A DNA stretch of 64,000 nt from an uncultured Prochlorococcus sp. Lineage in GTDB: Bacteria > Cyanobacteriota > Cyanobacteriia > PCC-6307 > Cyanobiaceae. The translations under genes were made by a program, and so were the position numbers. Of this stretch, positions 10,694-21,240 are shown piece by piece. How positions within the stretch are numbered: the first letter of the stretch is position 1; each line of letters starts with the position of its first letter. The stretch is taken from contig CACOCT010000003.1 in NCBI GenBank assembly GCA_902625845.1, forward strand, positions 1-64,000, written 5' to 3'. The notes beneath the pieces were generated by a model that worked only from the letters and a program-made list of their open reading frames with translations, was not told the origin of the DNA and ran no database searches.

Positions 10694-10846
10694 ATGAATA
10701 TCAATGATAATCCAGTATATGTAGGAGACCTCATCCCCTCAGTCGCAACTTATCAAAAAGCGATAATTATCTACAAAAAAGGTCTTAAATCTGGCGATTT
10801 CTATGAAGAGCCTATTGGCGATGATTTTAATTATCCTGATTGGTAA
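10694..10846 (+). CDS. 50-aa hypothetical protein
   Basis: MNINDNPVYVGDLIPSVATYQKAIIIYKKGLKSGDFYEEPIGDDFNYPDW read manually. Confidence 0.45.
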   Translation: MNINDNPVYVGDLIPSVATYQKAIIIYKKGLKSGDFYEEPIGDDFNYPDW

Positions 10847-11015
10847 ATTTTGTTCTTCTACTAATTTTGAAATACACAATGTTGTGTTTATAGGAAATAA
10901 ATATGAGAATATGATCTACTTATCTGTGCCTTATTAAACGTCATTTTTGAAAATAACCCCAGAAGCGAAATTAACCATGTAGTATTAAACTGTCTTAATA
11001 ATTTCTTTATATTTC

Positions 11016-12068
11016 ATGGCAATAGCAATGACTAAGGGCTACAGCGAGCAGACAGCTGGTGCAAAGCTCTGTATTGATCTTGCAAGTGACTGGGGTGCAG
11101 AATGTATCTCTGACCTAAATATAAGAGAAAATGTATTTTTAATGGATTATGGTGCTGCGGATGGTGGCACGGCTTCTGACTTTTGGGGAAAAATAATAAA
11201 TGATATACAAGAAAAGAATCAATCTACTGAGATTACTTTGATAGGGAATGATCTTTATTCAAATGACAATCAGGCTTTAATTAATAATTTATCAATCCAA
11301 TCTATTAATAATCAATTAGTTAAGACTTTTTTATGCGCTGGTAGTTTTTATGATCAGCTTGTTCCTTCTGAATTTATTGATTTTGGATTCTCAGCTACTG
11401 CAATGCATTGGCTCAATAAAAAGGTTGAAAATCTTAACGATCATACTCATGTACTAGCTTCAAACAATCAAACTGCAAGAAATGATTTCTTGAAGCAAGC
11501 ATTATTTGACTGGAATCAAATATTAGATATTAGAAGTAAAGAGCTTAAAATTGGAGGTAAATTACTTACCGTTAATTTATCTCGAGATAATGAAAATAGA
11601 TATTTAGGAAATAATGGCGGGCAGACAGTGAATGTTCATGATGAAATTCATTCTATTTGGAAAGAGTTGTTAGAAGAAAAACTTATTACAGAAGATGAGT
11701 ATCAGAAAGGGACCATCCAGAATTTTTATAAATCCCCTGAAGAATTTATTTCACCTTTAATTAATAAGGATTCTTCTGCATATAAAAAAGGTTTAAGACT
11801 AATTAAGGAAAGAACCGTATATGTAGATTGCCCATATAAGAAAAAGTGGAAGGAAAATAAAAAAACTGAGGAGTTTGCAATTGGATTAATGGAAACGATA
11901 AGAAGCTGGAGTAGACATAGTTTCATTTCTGCTTTGGATAAAAATAACCATACAAACTTAAATCCAGTTGATATACTTTTTAATCGTTTAACAAAACGAA
12001 TAAGTAACGATCCTGAAAATTGGAGTCTCGATTATGTAGAACATCACCTAATGATGGAGAGAGTTTAA
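11016..12068 (+). CDS. SABATH-type SAM-dependent carboxyl methyltransferase
   Basis: MTKGYSEQTAGAKLCID..., DYGAADGGTASDFW SAM loop, SFYDQLVPSEFIDFGFSATAMHWL; characteristic of plant salicylate/gibberellin carboxyl methyltransferase relatives. Confidence 0.85.
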   Translation: MAIAMTKGYSEQTAGAKLCIDLASDWGAECISDLNIRENVFLMDYGAADGGTASDFWGKIINDIQEKNQSTEITLIGNDLYSNDNQALINNLSIQSINNQLVKTFLCAGSFYDQLVPSEFIDFGFSATAMHWLNKKVENLNDHTHVLASNNQTARNDFLKQALFDWNQILDIRSKELKIGGKLLTVNLSRDNENRYLGNNGGQTVNVHDEIHSIWKELLEEKLITEDEYQKGTIQNFYKSPEEFISPLINKDSSAYKKGLRLIKERTVYVDCPYKKKWKENKKTEEFAIGLMETIRSWSRHSFISALDKNNHTNLNPVDILFNRLTKRISNDPENWSLDYVEHHLMMERV

Positions 12069-13117
12069 TGATTAATTTACAGACTCAACAGAAAAGAGAA
12101 GTGGGTATACTTGCCGAATATATCAGTGAGGAATTATCTATTTTTATAGTGGCAGAAAATAATCTTGAAGATCATCCAGCTAATGGAGGATTAAGACTTC
12201 TGAATTATGAAACAGATATGGAATGTATTCAGGATGGTTTTAAATTGGCAAATCTTATGAAGAGTAAGCATAGTATTTACTCTACAGGTTTTTCGGGTGG
12301 AAAAGTTGTTGCTAGATCTGCGGATATTTCTTCGGTCAAAGATAAACTTATATCTATAACATCTAAACTTCTTGAAAATCTTCAGGGGAAGATGATTACA
12401 GGATGTGATTTGAATACGAATATAAATGATATGGAGAAATTATTCAAACTAACTCCTCATGTTTTAGCAGCTATTAATAGTGGGGTTGATGCGAGTACCG
12501 CAACTGGTATGGGTGTTATTGGAGCATTTGAAGCATTTCAGAAATGTTTTTCGCAAGATTTTTCCAATGGAGTTCTAGTCCATGGATGCGGATCGGTTGG
12601 ACGAATTGTTGCCTTAGAACTTGTTAAAAGAAAAATAAAAACTTTTGTAGTTGATATTGATACTGAAAAAACTAATATACCTGGAGTAATATCACTTGGA
12701 AATGATAAGAATTGGTATCGAAAGAATTTTGATGTAATATTTCCATGCTCTATTTCAGGTCTTATAAGTACAAATATTGCTCAATTCCTTCTTAAAACCA
12801 AAGCGATTATTTCAGCCGCTAATGGCCCTTTTAGTAATGATGTAATTCCTGCAAAACTTACAGATTCAAATGTTGTTATAATTCCTGATCCACTTGTTAA
12901 TGCAGGAGCAGTAATTGCTGACTCTATTGAGAAATATGCACCTGATGCATGGACTAGAACCTCTCCTGAAAAAGTTTATAATTTCGTGCAAGAGGAAGTT
13001 AGAAAGAAATGTTTTACCTATTTATCTCTTGAACAAAGTGGTTTAGAATCTAAAGAAATTTTAAGTCTAATGCAAAATGATAGACAAGAAATAATAGGTA
13101 AATCATTTTTCAATTGA
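12068..13117 (+). CDS. Leu/Glu/Phe/Val dehydrogenase-like protein
   Basis: NPANGGLR-like segment (HPANGGLRLLNYETD), GVLVHGCGSVGRIVALEL Rossmann motif; ORF track opens at 12020, but the ATG overlapping the upstream stop (TAATG, 12068) is the more likely start. Confidence 0.8.
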   Translation: MINLQTQQKREVGILAEYISEELSIFIVAENNLEDHPANGGLRLLNYETDMECIQDGFKLANLMKSKHSIYSTGFSGGKVVARSADISSVKDKLISITSKLLENLQGKMITGCDLNTNINDMEKLFKLTPHVLAAINSGVDASTATGMGVIGAFEAFQKCFSQDFSNGVLVHGCGSVGRIVALELVKRKIKTFVVDIDTEKTNIPGVISLGNDKNWYRKNFDVIFPCSISGLISTNIAQFLLKTKAIISAANGPFSNDVIPAKLTDSNVVIIPDPLVNAGAVIADSIEKYAPDAWTRTSPEKVYNFVQEEVRKKCFTYLSLEQSGLESKEILSLMQNDRQEIIGKSFFN

Positions 13118-14304
13118 TGAATAATCTTAGTATCCCAAAACATGTAGATATAGCAATTATTGGTGGTGGGATGGCTGGCCTCAGTGCAGCAGCCGCACTA
13201 AGTGAAATGGGAATAAAAAATATTGCTTTGTTTGAAGCTCAAAAACTTGCTAACGCTAATGGAAGTAGTTTCGGTGAGTCAAGAATGTATAGAGAAATGT
13301 ACTCAGATCCTGTTCTTTGTAAACTTGCAAAAGAATCAAATAAATTATGGTCAATGCAAGAATCATTATCAAATAAACCTCTCAGGAAGGAGCATGGTTT
13401 ATTGTTTTATGGGGAATCTTGGGATGAAGAAACCATTGAAGGCTCTATTCCTGGAGCTCAAAAAGTCATGGATGAACAGAACATTCCATATGAGTTTCTC
13501 TCTTCAGAAAAGATCTCAAAAAGATTTCCTATTAAACCTAAAGACCATTTTGTAGGTCTATTTGAACCAAGCGCAGGTGCAATTTTAAGTGATAAAGCTA
13601 TCGATAATTGGATACAAATTATAAAAAGAAATGGTAATCAAATATTTGAAGATTGCAGAATAAATAAAATTAATCAAAAAGATAATCAACTTGAAATTAT
13701 TGAAAATAAATCTGTTGCTTTCGATCAATTAATTGTAGCTTCTGGTATGTGGACTAACGAGCTATTGGAAAATATAGGATTAAAGCTTGACATTAAAATA
13801 TGGCCAATGCTTTGGGCTCATTATTTGGTAGAAGAAAAATTTATAAATAGTTATCCTCAATGGTTTTGTTTTCAAAAATCAAAGAATGATGATGGCGGGC
13901 TATATTATGGCTTTCCTGTATTAAGTAGAAATAAAAATAATATTCCAAGAATAAAAGTTGGGATAGACTGGGCTCCACCAAATATTATTGGAATAGATAA
14001 CAAGTCAATGGTAAATCCTTTTATGGATCCTTTAAAACAAATGCTGGATAATTTTATTTTAAATAATATAAATGGCGTAATAGCCTGTGATGAAACTTTT
14101 GTAAGCCCTTATACAATGACGAGCGATGTGAATTTTATTCTTGATAAACCTAAGCCAAATATTACTGTCTTTTCAGGAGGTTCAGGTCAATCATTCAAAT
14201 TTGCACCACTAATAGGTAAATGTCTAGCTGAAAAATCTTTAAATAAAAATTGTAGTTTCGATATAAGTTGTTGGGAAATTAATAGAGTATTGACAAAAAC
14301 ATAA
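13117..14304 (+). CDS. FAD-dependent amine oxidoreductase, sarcosine oxidase / N-methyltryptophan oxidase-like (DAO family)
   Basis: VDIAIIGGGMAGLSAAAAL dinucleotide motif, FGESRMYREMY, GGSGQSFKFAPLIGK; coupled start (TGATG). Confidence 0.85.
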   Translation: MNNLSIPKHVDIAIIGGGMAGLSAAAALSEMGIKNIALFEAQKLANANGSSFGESRMYREMYSDPVLCKLAKESNKLWSMQESLSNKPLRKEHGLLFYGESWDEETIEGSIPGAQKVMDEQNIPYEFLSSEKISKRFPIKPKDHFVGLFEPSAGAILSDKAIDNWIQIIKRNGNQIFEDCRINKINQKDNQLEIIENKSVAFDQLIVASGMWTNELLENIGLKLDIKIWPMLWAHYLVEEKFINSYPQWFCFQKSKNDDGGLYYGFPVLSRNKNNIPRIKVGIDWAPPNIIGIDNKSMVNPFMDPLKQMLDNFILNNINGVIACDETFVSPYTMTSDVNFILDKPKPNITVFSGGSGQSFKFAPLIGKCLAEKSLNKNCSFDISCWEINRVLTKT

Positions 14305-14379
14305 TTTTGTAGATTGTTAGAAAAATATAAATCTTTATCTTATTAAAATTTGAAGAAATAATATAATACTTCTAAGAAA

Positions 14380-14417
14380 AAAAAGAGGATTGATTTTATC
14401 AGTCCTCTTTTTTGGAA
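14380..14417 (+). terminator. intrinsic terminator-like hairpin downstream of the three-gene operon
   Basis: aaaaaagaggattgattttatcagtcctctttttt. Confidence 0.7.
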
Positions 14418-14910
14418 TCAATTTGAAATATTAATTGCTTATTAAAAGCGTTGCTTTTCTTTTTAAATTTCACTTAATCATGATCTTTAAAAGCAAATTC
14501 ATAGGGAAAATCTCGATTGTAATTTGTCCTGATATCGTTAGTAATTATAAAACGAAGTCTTATCAGACTAATTGATGAACTTTAGTTATCAAGATATTCC
14601 CTTTCTCGGGAAGACACTAAATTTCAGGCGGACTTTCAATCATAAAAAGATTGCCTCCAACTCAATAAATACAATTTAATACTTTGCATATTATTTAGTA
14701 AATCAGTGTTTATGCTGATTTACATCAAACACCTTTCTGTTTGAGAATTATATTGGTCTGCTTAATTTATTCCAGAGAATATTAAAAATTTATTTTTATT
14801 AAGGAAACTTTTTCTAAGGTTTGTAACTTTATATATTTTCCAATTCATTTTTGAAATGCTTATTTTATGTATTTATTATTAAAGTATTGTGATAAATATT
14901 CAATAATTAA

Positions 14911-15123
14911 ATGACTAGTACTCGTAAAGCAAAATGGGAAACAACTCCAGAGCAGATCGATAATCAAATACTTCCTGCATATAATGAAATAGCAAAGCAA
15001 AGTGTCCACTTAATAAATGAGTTTCAATGTCCACCTGAATATGTAGCTGACATGCTAAGAGATATAGCAGATGCTTTAATCTCTGCTCATCCTGAATCGG
15101 AAAATAAATGCTCATGCTGCTAA
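14911..15123 (+). CDS. hypothetical protein with C-terminal CSCC
   Basis: 70-aa ORF. Confidence 0.6.
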   Translation: MTSTRKAKWETTPEQIDNQILPAYNEIAKQSVHLINEFQCPPEYVADMLRDIADALISAHPESENKCSCC

Positions 15124-15167
15124 ATTCTGTTTTGTTTTCTTGAAACCAAATTAAAGATTTTGATCTA

Positions 15168-15545
15168 ATGATTCATGATTCCATAAAATTAATTGGCAAG
15201 AAACAGAATCCAAGAAAAGATTCTCTCTTAGCCTCTCTTAAGGAGGTAGATGGATTAGTTTCTACTTTTGAAAATAATTTTGAAGTATGGTCTGATTTTG
15301 ATAAGTGGGAGAATATTATTTTTCAAAGATGGGTTTTTGAAAGAGCGCTTGAAGTTTATAAGGGAAAAAAAATAGATTTGAAATGTGAATGTTGTGAATA
15401 TAGTTACGTTATCCAAAGTGATTTCAAAAATAGTCTTAAACAGGAATGCTATGGGATAAAAACTGCATATATGATTGAAAAAATTGTTGATGAAATTATA
15501 TTAGCTAAAGCTAGAAGAGAGACTGATGGTACATATTCTGCATAA
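15168..15545 (+). CDS. hypothetical protein
   Basis: 125-aa ORF. Confidence 0.6.
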   Translation: MIHDSIKLIGKKQNPRKDSLLASLKEVDGLVSTFENNFEVWSDFDKWENIIFQRWVFERALEVYKGKKIDLKCECCEYSYVIQSDFKNSLKQECYGIKTAYMIEKIVDEIILAKARRETDGTYSA

Positions 15546-15617
15546 AGTTGTTAAAAATCTCCTTCACATCAGGCCAAACTAAAACTAAGCTGATAGTTCA
15601 ATAAATAAATTAATGAA

Positions 15618-15932
15618 ATGGATAAAACTGATAATGAACTTTCCGATAAGCAAAAACAGTTTGTTGAGTTTCTTGAGAAAGCTTCGAATCAAGATAAAGA
15701 ACCTTCCGATGATCAACTAATAAACGAAATACAAGAAGAAGTAGAAGAAGAGGGAAAAAAAGAAGTTATTCATCTAAATTCGTTGATTACAAAAAATATT
15801 TCTCTTTTTACAAAAAATCCTAATTATAAATTGTTGGCTTGGCTTATCGTTCAATTAACTATACTTTCATTATTTATATTGACAGCATCATTCCTGAAAA
15901 ATAATCTTGTTCCATATATAAATTCTTTATGA
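15618..15932 (+). CDS. single-TM hypothetical protein
   Basis: 104-aa ORF. Confidence 0.6.
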   Translation: MDKTDNELSDKQKQFVEFLEKASNQDKEPSDDQLINEIQEEVEEEGKKEVIHLNSLITKNISLFTKNPNYKLLAWLIVQLTILSLFILTASFLKNNLVPYINSL

Positions 15933-16041
15933 ATCGATAGATGTAGAATTATTGAGCTTATTTTATAAATGTTATCTATTTAAGAAAGGTATATTTTTTA
16001 GATATTTAGTTTTTACTAATAAATTACAATTATCATTTTAT

Positions 16042-16281
16042 TTAGTTCGCATAATTACAGTTTCTATAGGCTGCGATCTTTACAAACTCTTCAACAGGCA
16101 AAGCTGATTTTTCTTCAATATCTTTTTCTGCTTCATTATTTTTCCAGACAGATAAAAGTCCTTTTTTTGAATTATTTATACAATCATTTTTGTATTTTGC
16201 TTTCCTATTTACTGGTGATAAATACATAGAAAATAAAATTAAAAAGCTCCAAAAGTAACTACTCTTCGATGCCTTTTCCAC
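16042..16281 (-). CDS. hypothetical protein
   Basis: 79-aa ORF. Confidence 0.5.
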   Translation of the reverse strand: MEKASKSSYFWSFLILFSMYLSPVNRKAKYKNDCINNSKKGLLSVWKNNEAEKDIEEKSALPVEEFVKIAAYRNCNYAN

Positions 16282-16671
16282 TACTCTAAGAATTTGTTTC
16301 CTATTACAAGTAGATATTTGTGCTCTTCTAATTAAGATTACTTTTCAATAAATTGTATTTAAATTAATAAGAATGAGTATCTTTATTGCAGCATTTTTGA
16401 AGATGAAATCATAATTAATTACTTTTAAAAAGTCTAGAGAATCTTTTAGAAATCTAATATAAATGATCTTTAATAAGTGATTAATTTTTTAAATTTAAAT
16501 TAAACAAATACTAAAGAAATTTTAAGATTTATTTGACCAGCTAACAAATATAAGACTTATGTGATGATCCTTTATCCGTACAATTTAATCCTTTAAACCG
16601 AACCTTATTTTCTGTCATATATTTTTTGGAGTAGTTAGAAATAAATATATTATTGTATTGAATTAATAAAA

Positions 16672-16851
16672 GTGAACTTAAAAATTTCTAAATTCCCAAT
16701 TCTCAATAAAGAGAGAAAAGAAGTTGAATATGTTAGAGATATTTATAAAAGAAGAATTCAAAGTGAAGCCGATTCTTTTTTTAATCAGGAAGAACAACCA
16801 GATACTATTTTCGCACAAAATATTTTGTATGTAGATCCAATTTCAATTTAG
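16672..16851 (+). CDS. 59-aa hypothetical protein
   Basis: GTG-start ORF read manually: VNLKISKFPILNKERKEVEYVRDIYKRRIQSEADSFFNQEEQPDTIFAQNILYVDPISI. Confidence 0.5.
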   Translation: MNLKISKFPILNKERKEVEYVRDIYKRRIQSEADSFFNQEEQPDTIFAQNILYVDPISI

Positions 16852-16911
16852 TTATAGAATATTTTCAATAATTTAAATTTTTAATAAATTTTCAATATAA
16901 AATTAGTAATT

Positions 16912-17175
16912 ATGGAAAATCAAAAGCTCAATCTTAATCACCAGTGGACAAAAACACTAAGAAAAAAATTTAATATATTTATAAAGGAGAAGAATCCAAC
17001 TTTTTCTGAATGTAAGGAATTTATAAGAAATTTAGGTATTGATTTGAATGATATAAATCTTAGATTTGCTGCAGGTATCTATATTTTTGAAAAATATGAT
17101 GGAAGACATACAGTAGAGGAAATAAGGGATATAATAGAGGATGAAATTGATAGTGTTATTAATATAGATAAATAA
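16912..17175 (+). CDS. hypothetical protein
   Basis: 87-aa ORF. Confidence 0.55.
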   Translation: MENQKLNLNHQWTKTLRKKFNIFIKEKNPTFSECKEFIRNLGIDLNDINLRFAAGIYIFEKYDGRHTVEEIRDIIEDEIDSVINIDK

Positions 17176-17201
17176 ATTATATTTACCAGTCGAATAAAAA
17201 T

Positions 17202-17462
<261 letters not shown>

Positions 17463-17784
17463 TTATGTAAACCATAATTAATATTTTTGTTCATTGAGGC
17501 TCTAAAAATAAAGATAAGTTTAAATACTTAATTTAGAATTAATTTCATATTTTTAAACCAGTGTATAACAAAGTTTTTATAAAGATAATGGTTTAAATTA
17601 TAAAATCTCTTAATTTACACTTGTTAACATTTGGGGCTTAATTATTTATAAATTAGTTGTTAAAAATAGCTTTTAATGTTTTTCATAGATTACAAAATTT
17701 CTTTTAATTACACTAATTAAATGTGATTAATTTACATGTTTAATTCACAGATGACTCTTAAGATGAAAATAAAGTTTATTTTTT

Positions 17785-17982
17785 ATGGACGAAATAAATC
17801 ACAATAATAATGTTATTGAGGTGTGTAAAAATTCTATAAACTATGTAAGACTTCGTCAGGATTATCTATCAAAAGATAATCAGTTAAGAGAATGTAATGC
17901 AATTTCAGAAGAATTTAGAGAATGGCTTAAAAAAGGTTATCCAACTGAAAATATTATTTATCTTATTGAATTTAAAAAATAA
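17785..17982 (+). CDS. hypothetical protein
   Basis: 65-aa ORF. Confidence 0.45.
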   Translation: MDEINHNNNVIEVCKNSINYVRLRQDYLSKDNQLRECNAISEEFREWLKKGYPTENIIYLIEFKK

Positions 17983-18186
17983 AGTTCTAAAGATTGGATT
18001 TTATAATTAAGATAAATATTTTAAGAAATAATCCCAAATATAAAAAGATAAATTTATTTGTTAATTAAATTACAAATAAAAGAAAATTAAGATTATTTGT
18101 AACTAGTAGTATAAAAATTTATTAAGTGGTGATAATTTTGGATTATTAATCATGTAAGAATTTTAGATAGTATTAAATTAGATTTT

Positions 18187-18330
18187 ATGAATAGAAAGTT
18201 ATTTGAAGATATTGATGCTCAACTACTATGTGGAGTAAAATGTTCAGAATCAAGTCAAGTACAGCAGAATTATTTTGAAAGATTAAAAATACAAACAGAA
18301 TCCGCATTTAATAATAAAAAATATGTTTAG
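18187..18330 (+). CDS. 47-aa hypothetical protein
   Basis: MNRKLFEDIDAQLLCGVKCSESSQVQQNYFERLKIQTESAFNNKKYV read manually. Confidence 0.4.
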   Translation: MNRKLFEDIDAQLLCGVKCSESSQVQQNYFERLKIQTESAFNNKKYV

Positions 18331-18370
18331 GTTTAAAATTTAATTTTTAAAAATATATTAACTACTAAAT

Positions 18371-18634
18371 TTGTTGACTTATTTATTAACTATTCTTTTA
18401 ACGATAGTGTTTTTAGTTTGCGTAATATGTTTTCTTTTAAGTTTTTACAAAAATTCTAAAAAGGAATTCGATATTATAGAAAATAATCCAAGTTTATTGA
18501 CTAAAGATTATGATCAACATGTTAGAAGGTTAAATATATTTCGAAGTTCTAATTACAGAGGTATAACTTATTACTTTAGTAAGAAAGGAGGTCTTTACTA
18601 TTATTCTAAAGACAATGTCAGAATTTATATGTAA
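18371..18634 (+). CDS. single-TM hypothetical protein
   Basis: 87-aa ORF. Confidence 0.5.
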   Translation: MLTYLLTILLTIVFLVCVICFLLSFYKNSKKEFDIIENNPSLLTKDYDQHVRRLNIFRSSNYRGITYYFSKKGGLYYYSKDNVRIYM

Positions 18635-18675
18635 AACTATTTTTTAAAATCATCTACGTTTAAAAAACTATTAAA

Positions 18676-18807
18676 TTAAATGGCCAACGCAAGTTTAAGT
18701 TCTAACTTTTTTGCTTTTTTTATTAAAAAAATAGCTTCATTCCTCTTGGTGGCATTTTGAGCTCGGATCAGTAATTCAGCATATTTTTTATTAATATTTT
18801 TTTTCAT
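18676..18807 (-). CDS. 43-aa basic helical protein
   Basis: MKKNINKKYAELLIRAQNATKRNEAIFLIKKAKKLELKLALAI; abuts hli at 18811. Confidence 0.45.
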   Translation of the reverse strand: MKKNINKKYAELLIRAQNATKRNEAIFLIKKAKKLELKLALAI

Positions 18808-18810
18808 GAT

Positions 18811-18957
18811 TTATACAAAACCAGGAATTATTTGTCCTGTTGTCAAATAAGCCCCCAAGGCAGCTATTAAGCCAAGCATTGCAAATCTCCCGTTAAGGGT
18901 TTCTGCCACAAGTTTTTCTTTTTCGATTGTTTTTGTTTTTGTGTTTGATTTTTCCAT
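18811..18957 (-). CDS. hli: high-light-inducible protein (Hli)
   Basis: MEKSNTKTKTIEKEKLVAETLNGRFAMLGLIAALGAYLTTGQIIPGFV. Confidence 0.92.
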   Translation of the reverse strand: MEKSNTKTKTIEKEKLVAETLNGRFAMLGLIAALGAYLTTGQIIPGFV

Positions 18958-19130
18958 TTGTTTAGAATTTGTATTGAATAATTTTGAAATGTTTAACTCT
19001 TGAAACTGCTTTATGGAATAAAAAATTATAAAACCGTAGAAGCAATTACTAAAACCAAAAATTCACTGAGATGACTCATAGCTTTTAACTAATTCTTTAT
19101 AAAGCTCTAAGGAAAGAGGTTCCATAGCAA

Positions 19131-19334
19131 TTAAAAAATCCCAGGAATTATTTGTCCTGTAGTTGCATAAGCACCTATTAAAGCGATGAAGCCAAGCATT
19201 GCCCATCTTCCGTTAGCTTTCTCAGCTTCTGCAGGATAACTTGTATAGTCTTCAACTAATTGAGTTTTGACTTCTGTTGGGAAGATATTTTGTCTTCCAC
19301 CTGATTCTGTTGTAATTGAAACTGAAGTAGCCAT
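19131..19334 (-). CDS. hli: high-light-inducible protein (Hli)
   Basis: ...YPAEAEKANGRWAMLGFIALIGAYATTGQIIPGIF; start probably 19334 (MATSVSI), overlapping the upstream hli stop. Confidence 0.92.
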   Translation of the reverse strand: MATSVSITTESGGRQNIFPTEVKTQLVEDYTSYPAEAEKANGRWAMLGFIALIGAYATTGQIIPGIF

Positions 19335-19450
19335 TAGAACCATCCAGGGATGAGTTGACCGGTAACTAAATAAGTTCCCATAAGCAATAAGAATCCCATC
19401 ATCGCTGGGCGTCCAATTGCTTTATCAAAAATGTCTTTGTTTGATTCCAT
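19334..19450 (-). CDS. hli: short Hli-like protein
   Basis: MESNKDIFDKAIGRPAMMGFLLLMGTYLVTGQLIPGWF read manually; TAATG overlap with the 19131-19334 gene. Confidence 0.85.
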   Translation of the reverse strand: MESNKDIFDKAIGRPAMMGFLLLMGTYLVTGQLIPGWF

Positions 19451-19922
19451 TTGATGAATTTTTTAATATGTAAAGAAATATAACATTAATATTAAAGATT
19501 GTAAAGTTTTTAATATTTTCTGAATATTTACAGGGCATTCTTTACAGTTTTGCTACAAAAATGTAAATTTCTGGTATTATTTTTATTAAGAAGAGGCATT
19601 GTTGAAATTAATCATAAATTAGATAAATAAAAATCTTCTTGATATATTTGATAATCTTTTTTATAGGATGGCTTTAATAAGTTTTTTGGTCTATTTTAGA
19701 TCAATGCTTTTTTTCTAAACGAATATATAGAAATGGAGAAATTCCATTGGTAAGATTTTAGAAATGAACAATTAAAATCTTTTAATATTTGATTAGAAAT
19801 TTAATATACATGAAAAATTTTGTAGATTTTAAATCCTCTGTTATTAAATAATTGATGATATTAAGACAATTAGTTTGAGTTAACTTTTTATAGTTTATAT
19901 TTCAAAAAATATCTAATTTATT

Positions 19923-20225
19923 ATGGCTTTGTTTTTTGGAGAATGGGAATTCCCCTCGCAGGAAAATACAATTGAAACCTGCAAAGTTTTTGCTGATTAT
20001 ATAGATAATGGTGCTAAAGGCGATGATTTTGAAGGTTTTAAAATTCTTTATAGATTGCACGATTTGCATAATGGAACGGGTGTATTTATTGCTGAGGCTG
20101 ACGATACAACAAAAGTTTTTGATCATGGGGCACCCTTTATAAAAATGGGAAAATGCAAGGTAAAAGTAAGGCAAATGATGACTGACTCAGAATGTGTACA
20201 GGCTTATAAAAGAAATTGGAAGTAA
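19923..20225 (+). CDS. DUF3303-like protein
   Basis: MALFFGEWEFPSQENTIETCKVFADYI... small alpha/beta fold pattern. Confidence 0.6.
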   Translation: MALFFGEWEFPSQENTIETCKVFADYIDNGAKGDDFEGFKILYRLHDLHNGTGVFIAEADDTTKVFDHGAPFIKMGKCKVKVRQMMTDSECVQAYKRNWK

Positions 20226-20277
20226 GAATTTATCTGAATTTTATTTTAAATTAGTTAGGCAAATCTCTTCTCTTAGA

Positions 20278-20379
20278 ATGGATTTATCGGAATCTGCAAT
20301 CATTGGAGGAATTATTCCAAATATCACAGCATTTATACTTTTTTGTTTATTAATTATCTATTTCGCGAGAACAGGCTGA
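20278..20379 (+). CDS. small single-TM protein
   Basis: MDLSESAIIGGIIPNITAFILFCLLIIYFARTG, internal ATG of ORF 20194-20379. Confidence 0.45.
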   Translation: MDLSESAIIGGIIPNITAFILFCLLIIYFARTG

Positions 20380-20464
20380 ATGGCAAATATGTTTGGATGG
20401 AATAAGAATGATAAAAATTCTTGAAAACTCACTAAGCTATAGATTTTATAAGCGTGATCAATTT

Positions 20465-20894
20465 ATGAAAAGATTAAGAAATTTGCTTATCTCAGCAATA
20501 ACAATTTCATCCATTTTTATACCTTCGGAAATTTCTAAAGCTGAAGAAAAAATAGAAGTCATACCCTAAATTCAGAGTACAAAAGGCCTTGGAGGTAAAA
20601 AGATCTCCTATCCTAGATGGAAGTAAGCTGAGCTTAGGTTTTTTTAAAGTGATAATTCCTGTAGGAGGGAAGACCCCAATACATACCCATCCAGCACGAA
20701 TGGTTGTTTATCTCGCTCAAGGAGGTTTAAAGCATACAAGAGGAGATAGTATTAATATTTTTTCATCAAAACAATCATTTATAGAGAGTAATAATGTAGA
20801 AGAACATTTTGTAGAAAATATTGGTAATGAACCAGCGATTATTTATGTAGTAGCTGCGTCTGTTGTTGGTATGCCTACTACCATTAATAAATAA
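20465..20894 (+). pseudogene. secreted cupin-domain protein interrupted by a frameshift between signal peptide and cupin
   Basis: MKRLRNLLISAITISSIFIPSEISKAEEKIEVIP* then, one frame over, ...FRVQKALEVKRSPILDGSKLSLGFFKVIIPVGGKTPIHTHPARMVVYLAQGG. Confidence 0.65.
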
Positions 20895-21049
20895 AAAATA
20901 ATACTTTTATTTAAGAATTTAAGGTAATTAAAGGGAGCATCTCTTTTTTTAATAGAACAAAAAAAGAATTTTTATTATCTTCTATGATTATTTTTGGTAT
21001 AAGTAATTGATTGTTTTATATGATTTACATTCCATATTATTAAAATAAT

Positions 21050-21240
21050 TTAGAGAAGTACCAATTTACTGCACTCGGGAAGTAAAGGAAGGAATATCTA
21101 CTGAAGAATTTCAAAAATTTATAGATGGTCCATCTGGTCCAGGATTTGTTATTGATGTATTAATGAACGTATGTAAATCAAATAGATATGTCATTAATGG
21201 ATGGACAAACTCCTTATTCAAGAGTTTTTCATATGCAATT
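21050..21240 (+). pseudogene. decayed fragment paralogous to the protein at 39438-39785
   Basis: YCTREVKEGISTEEFQKFIDGPSGPGFVIDVLMNVC vs YCFWEVKEGISAEEFQEFIDGPSGPGFGQDALMNIC. Confidence 0.75.
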
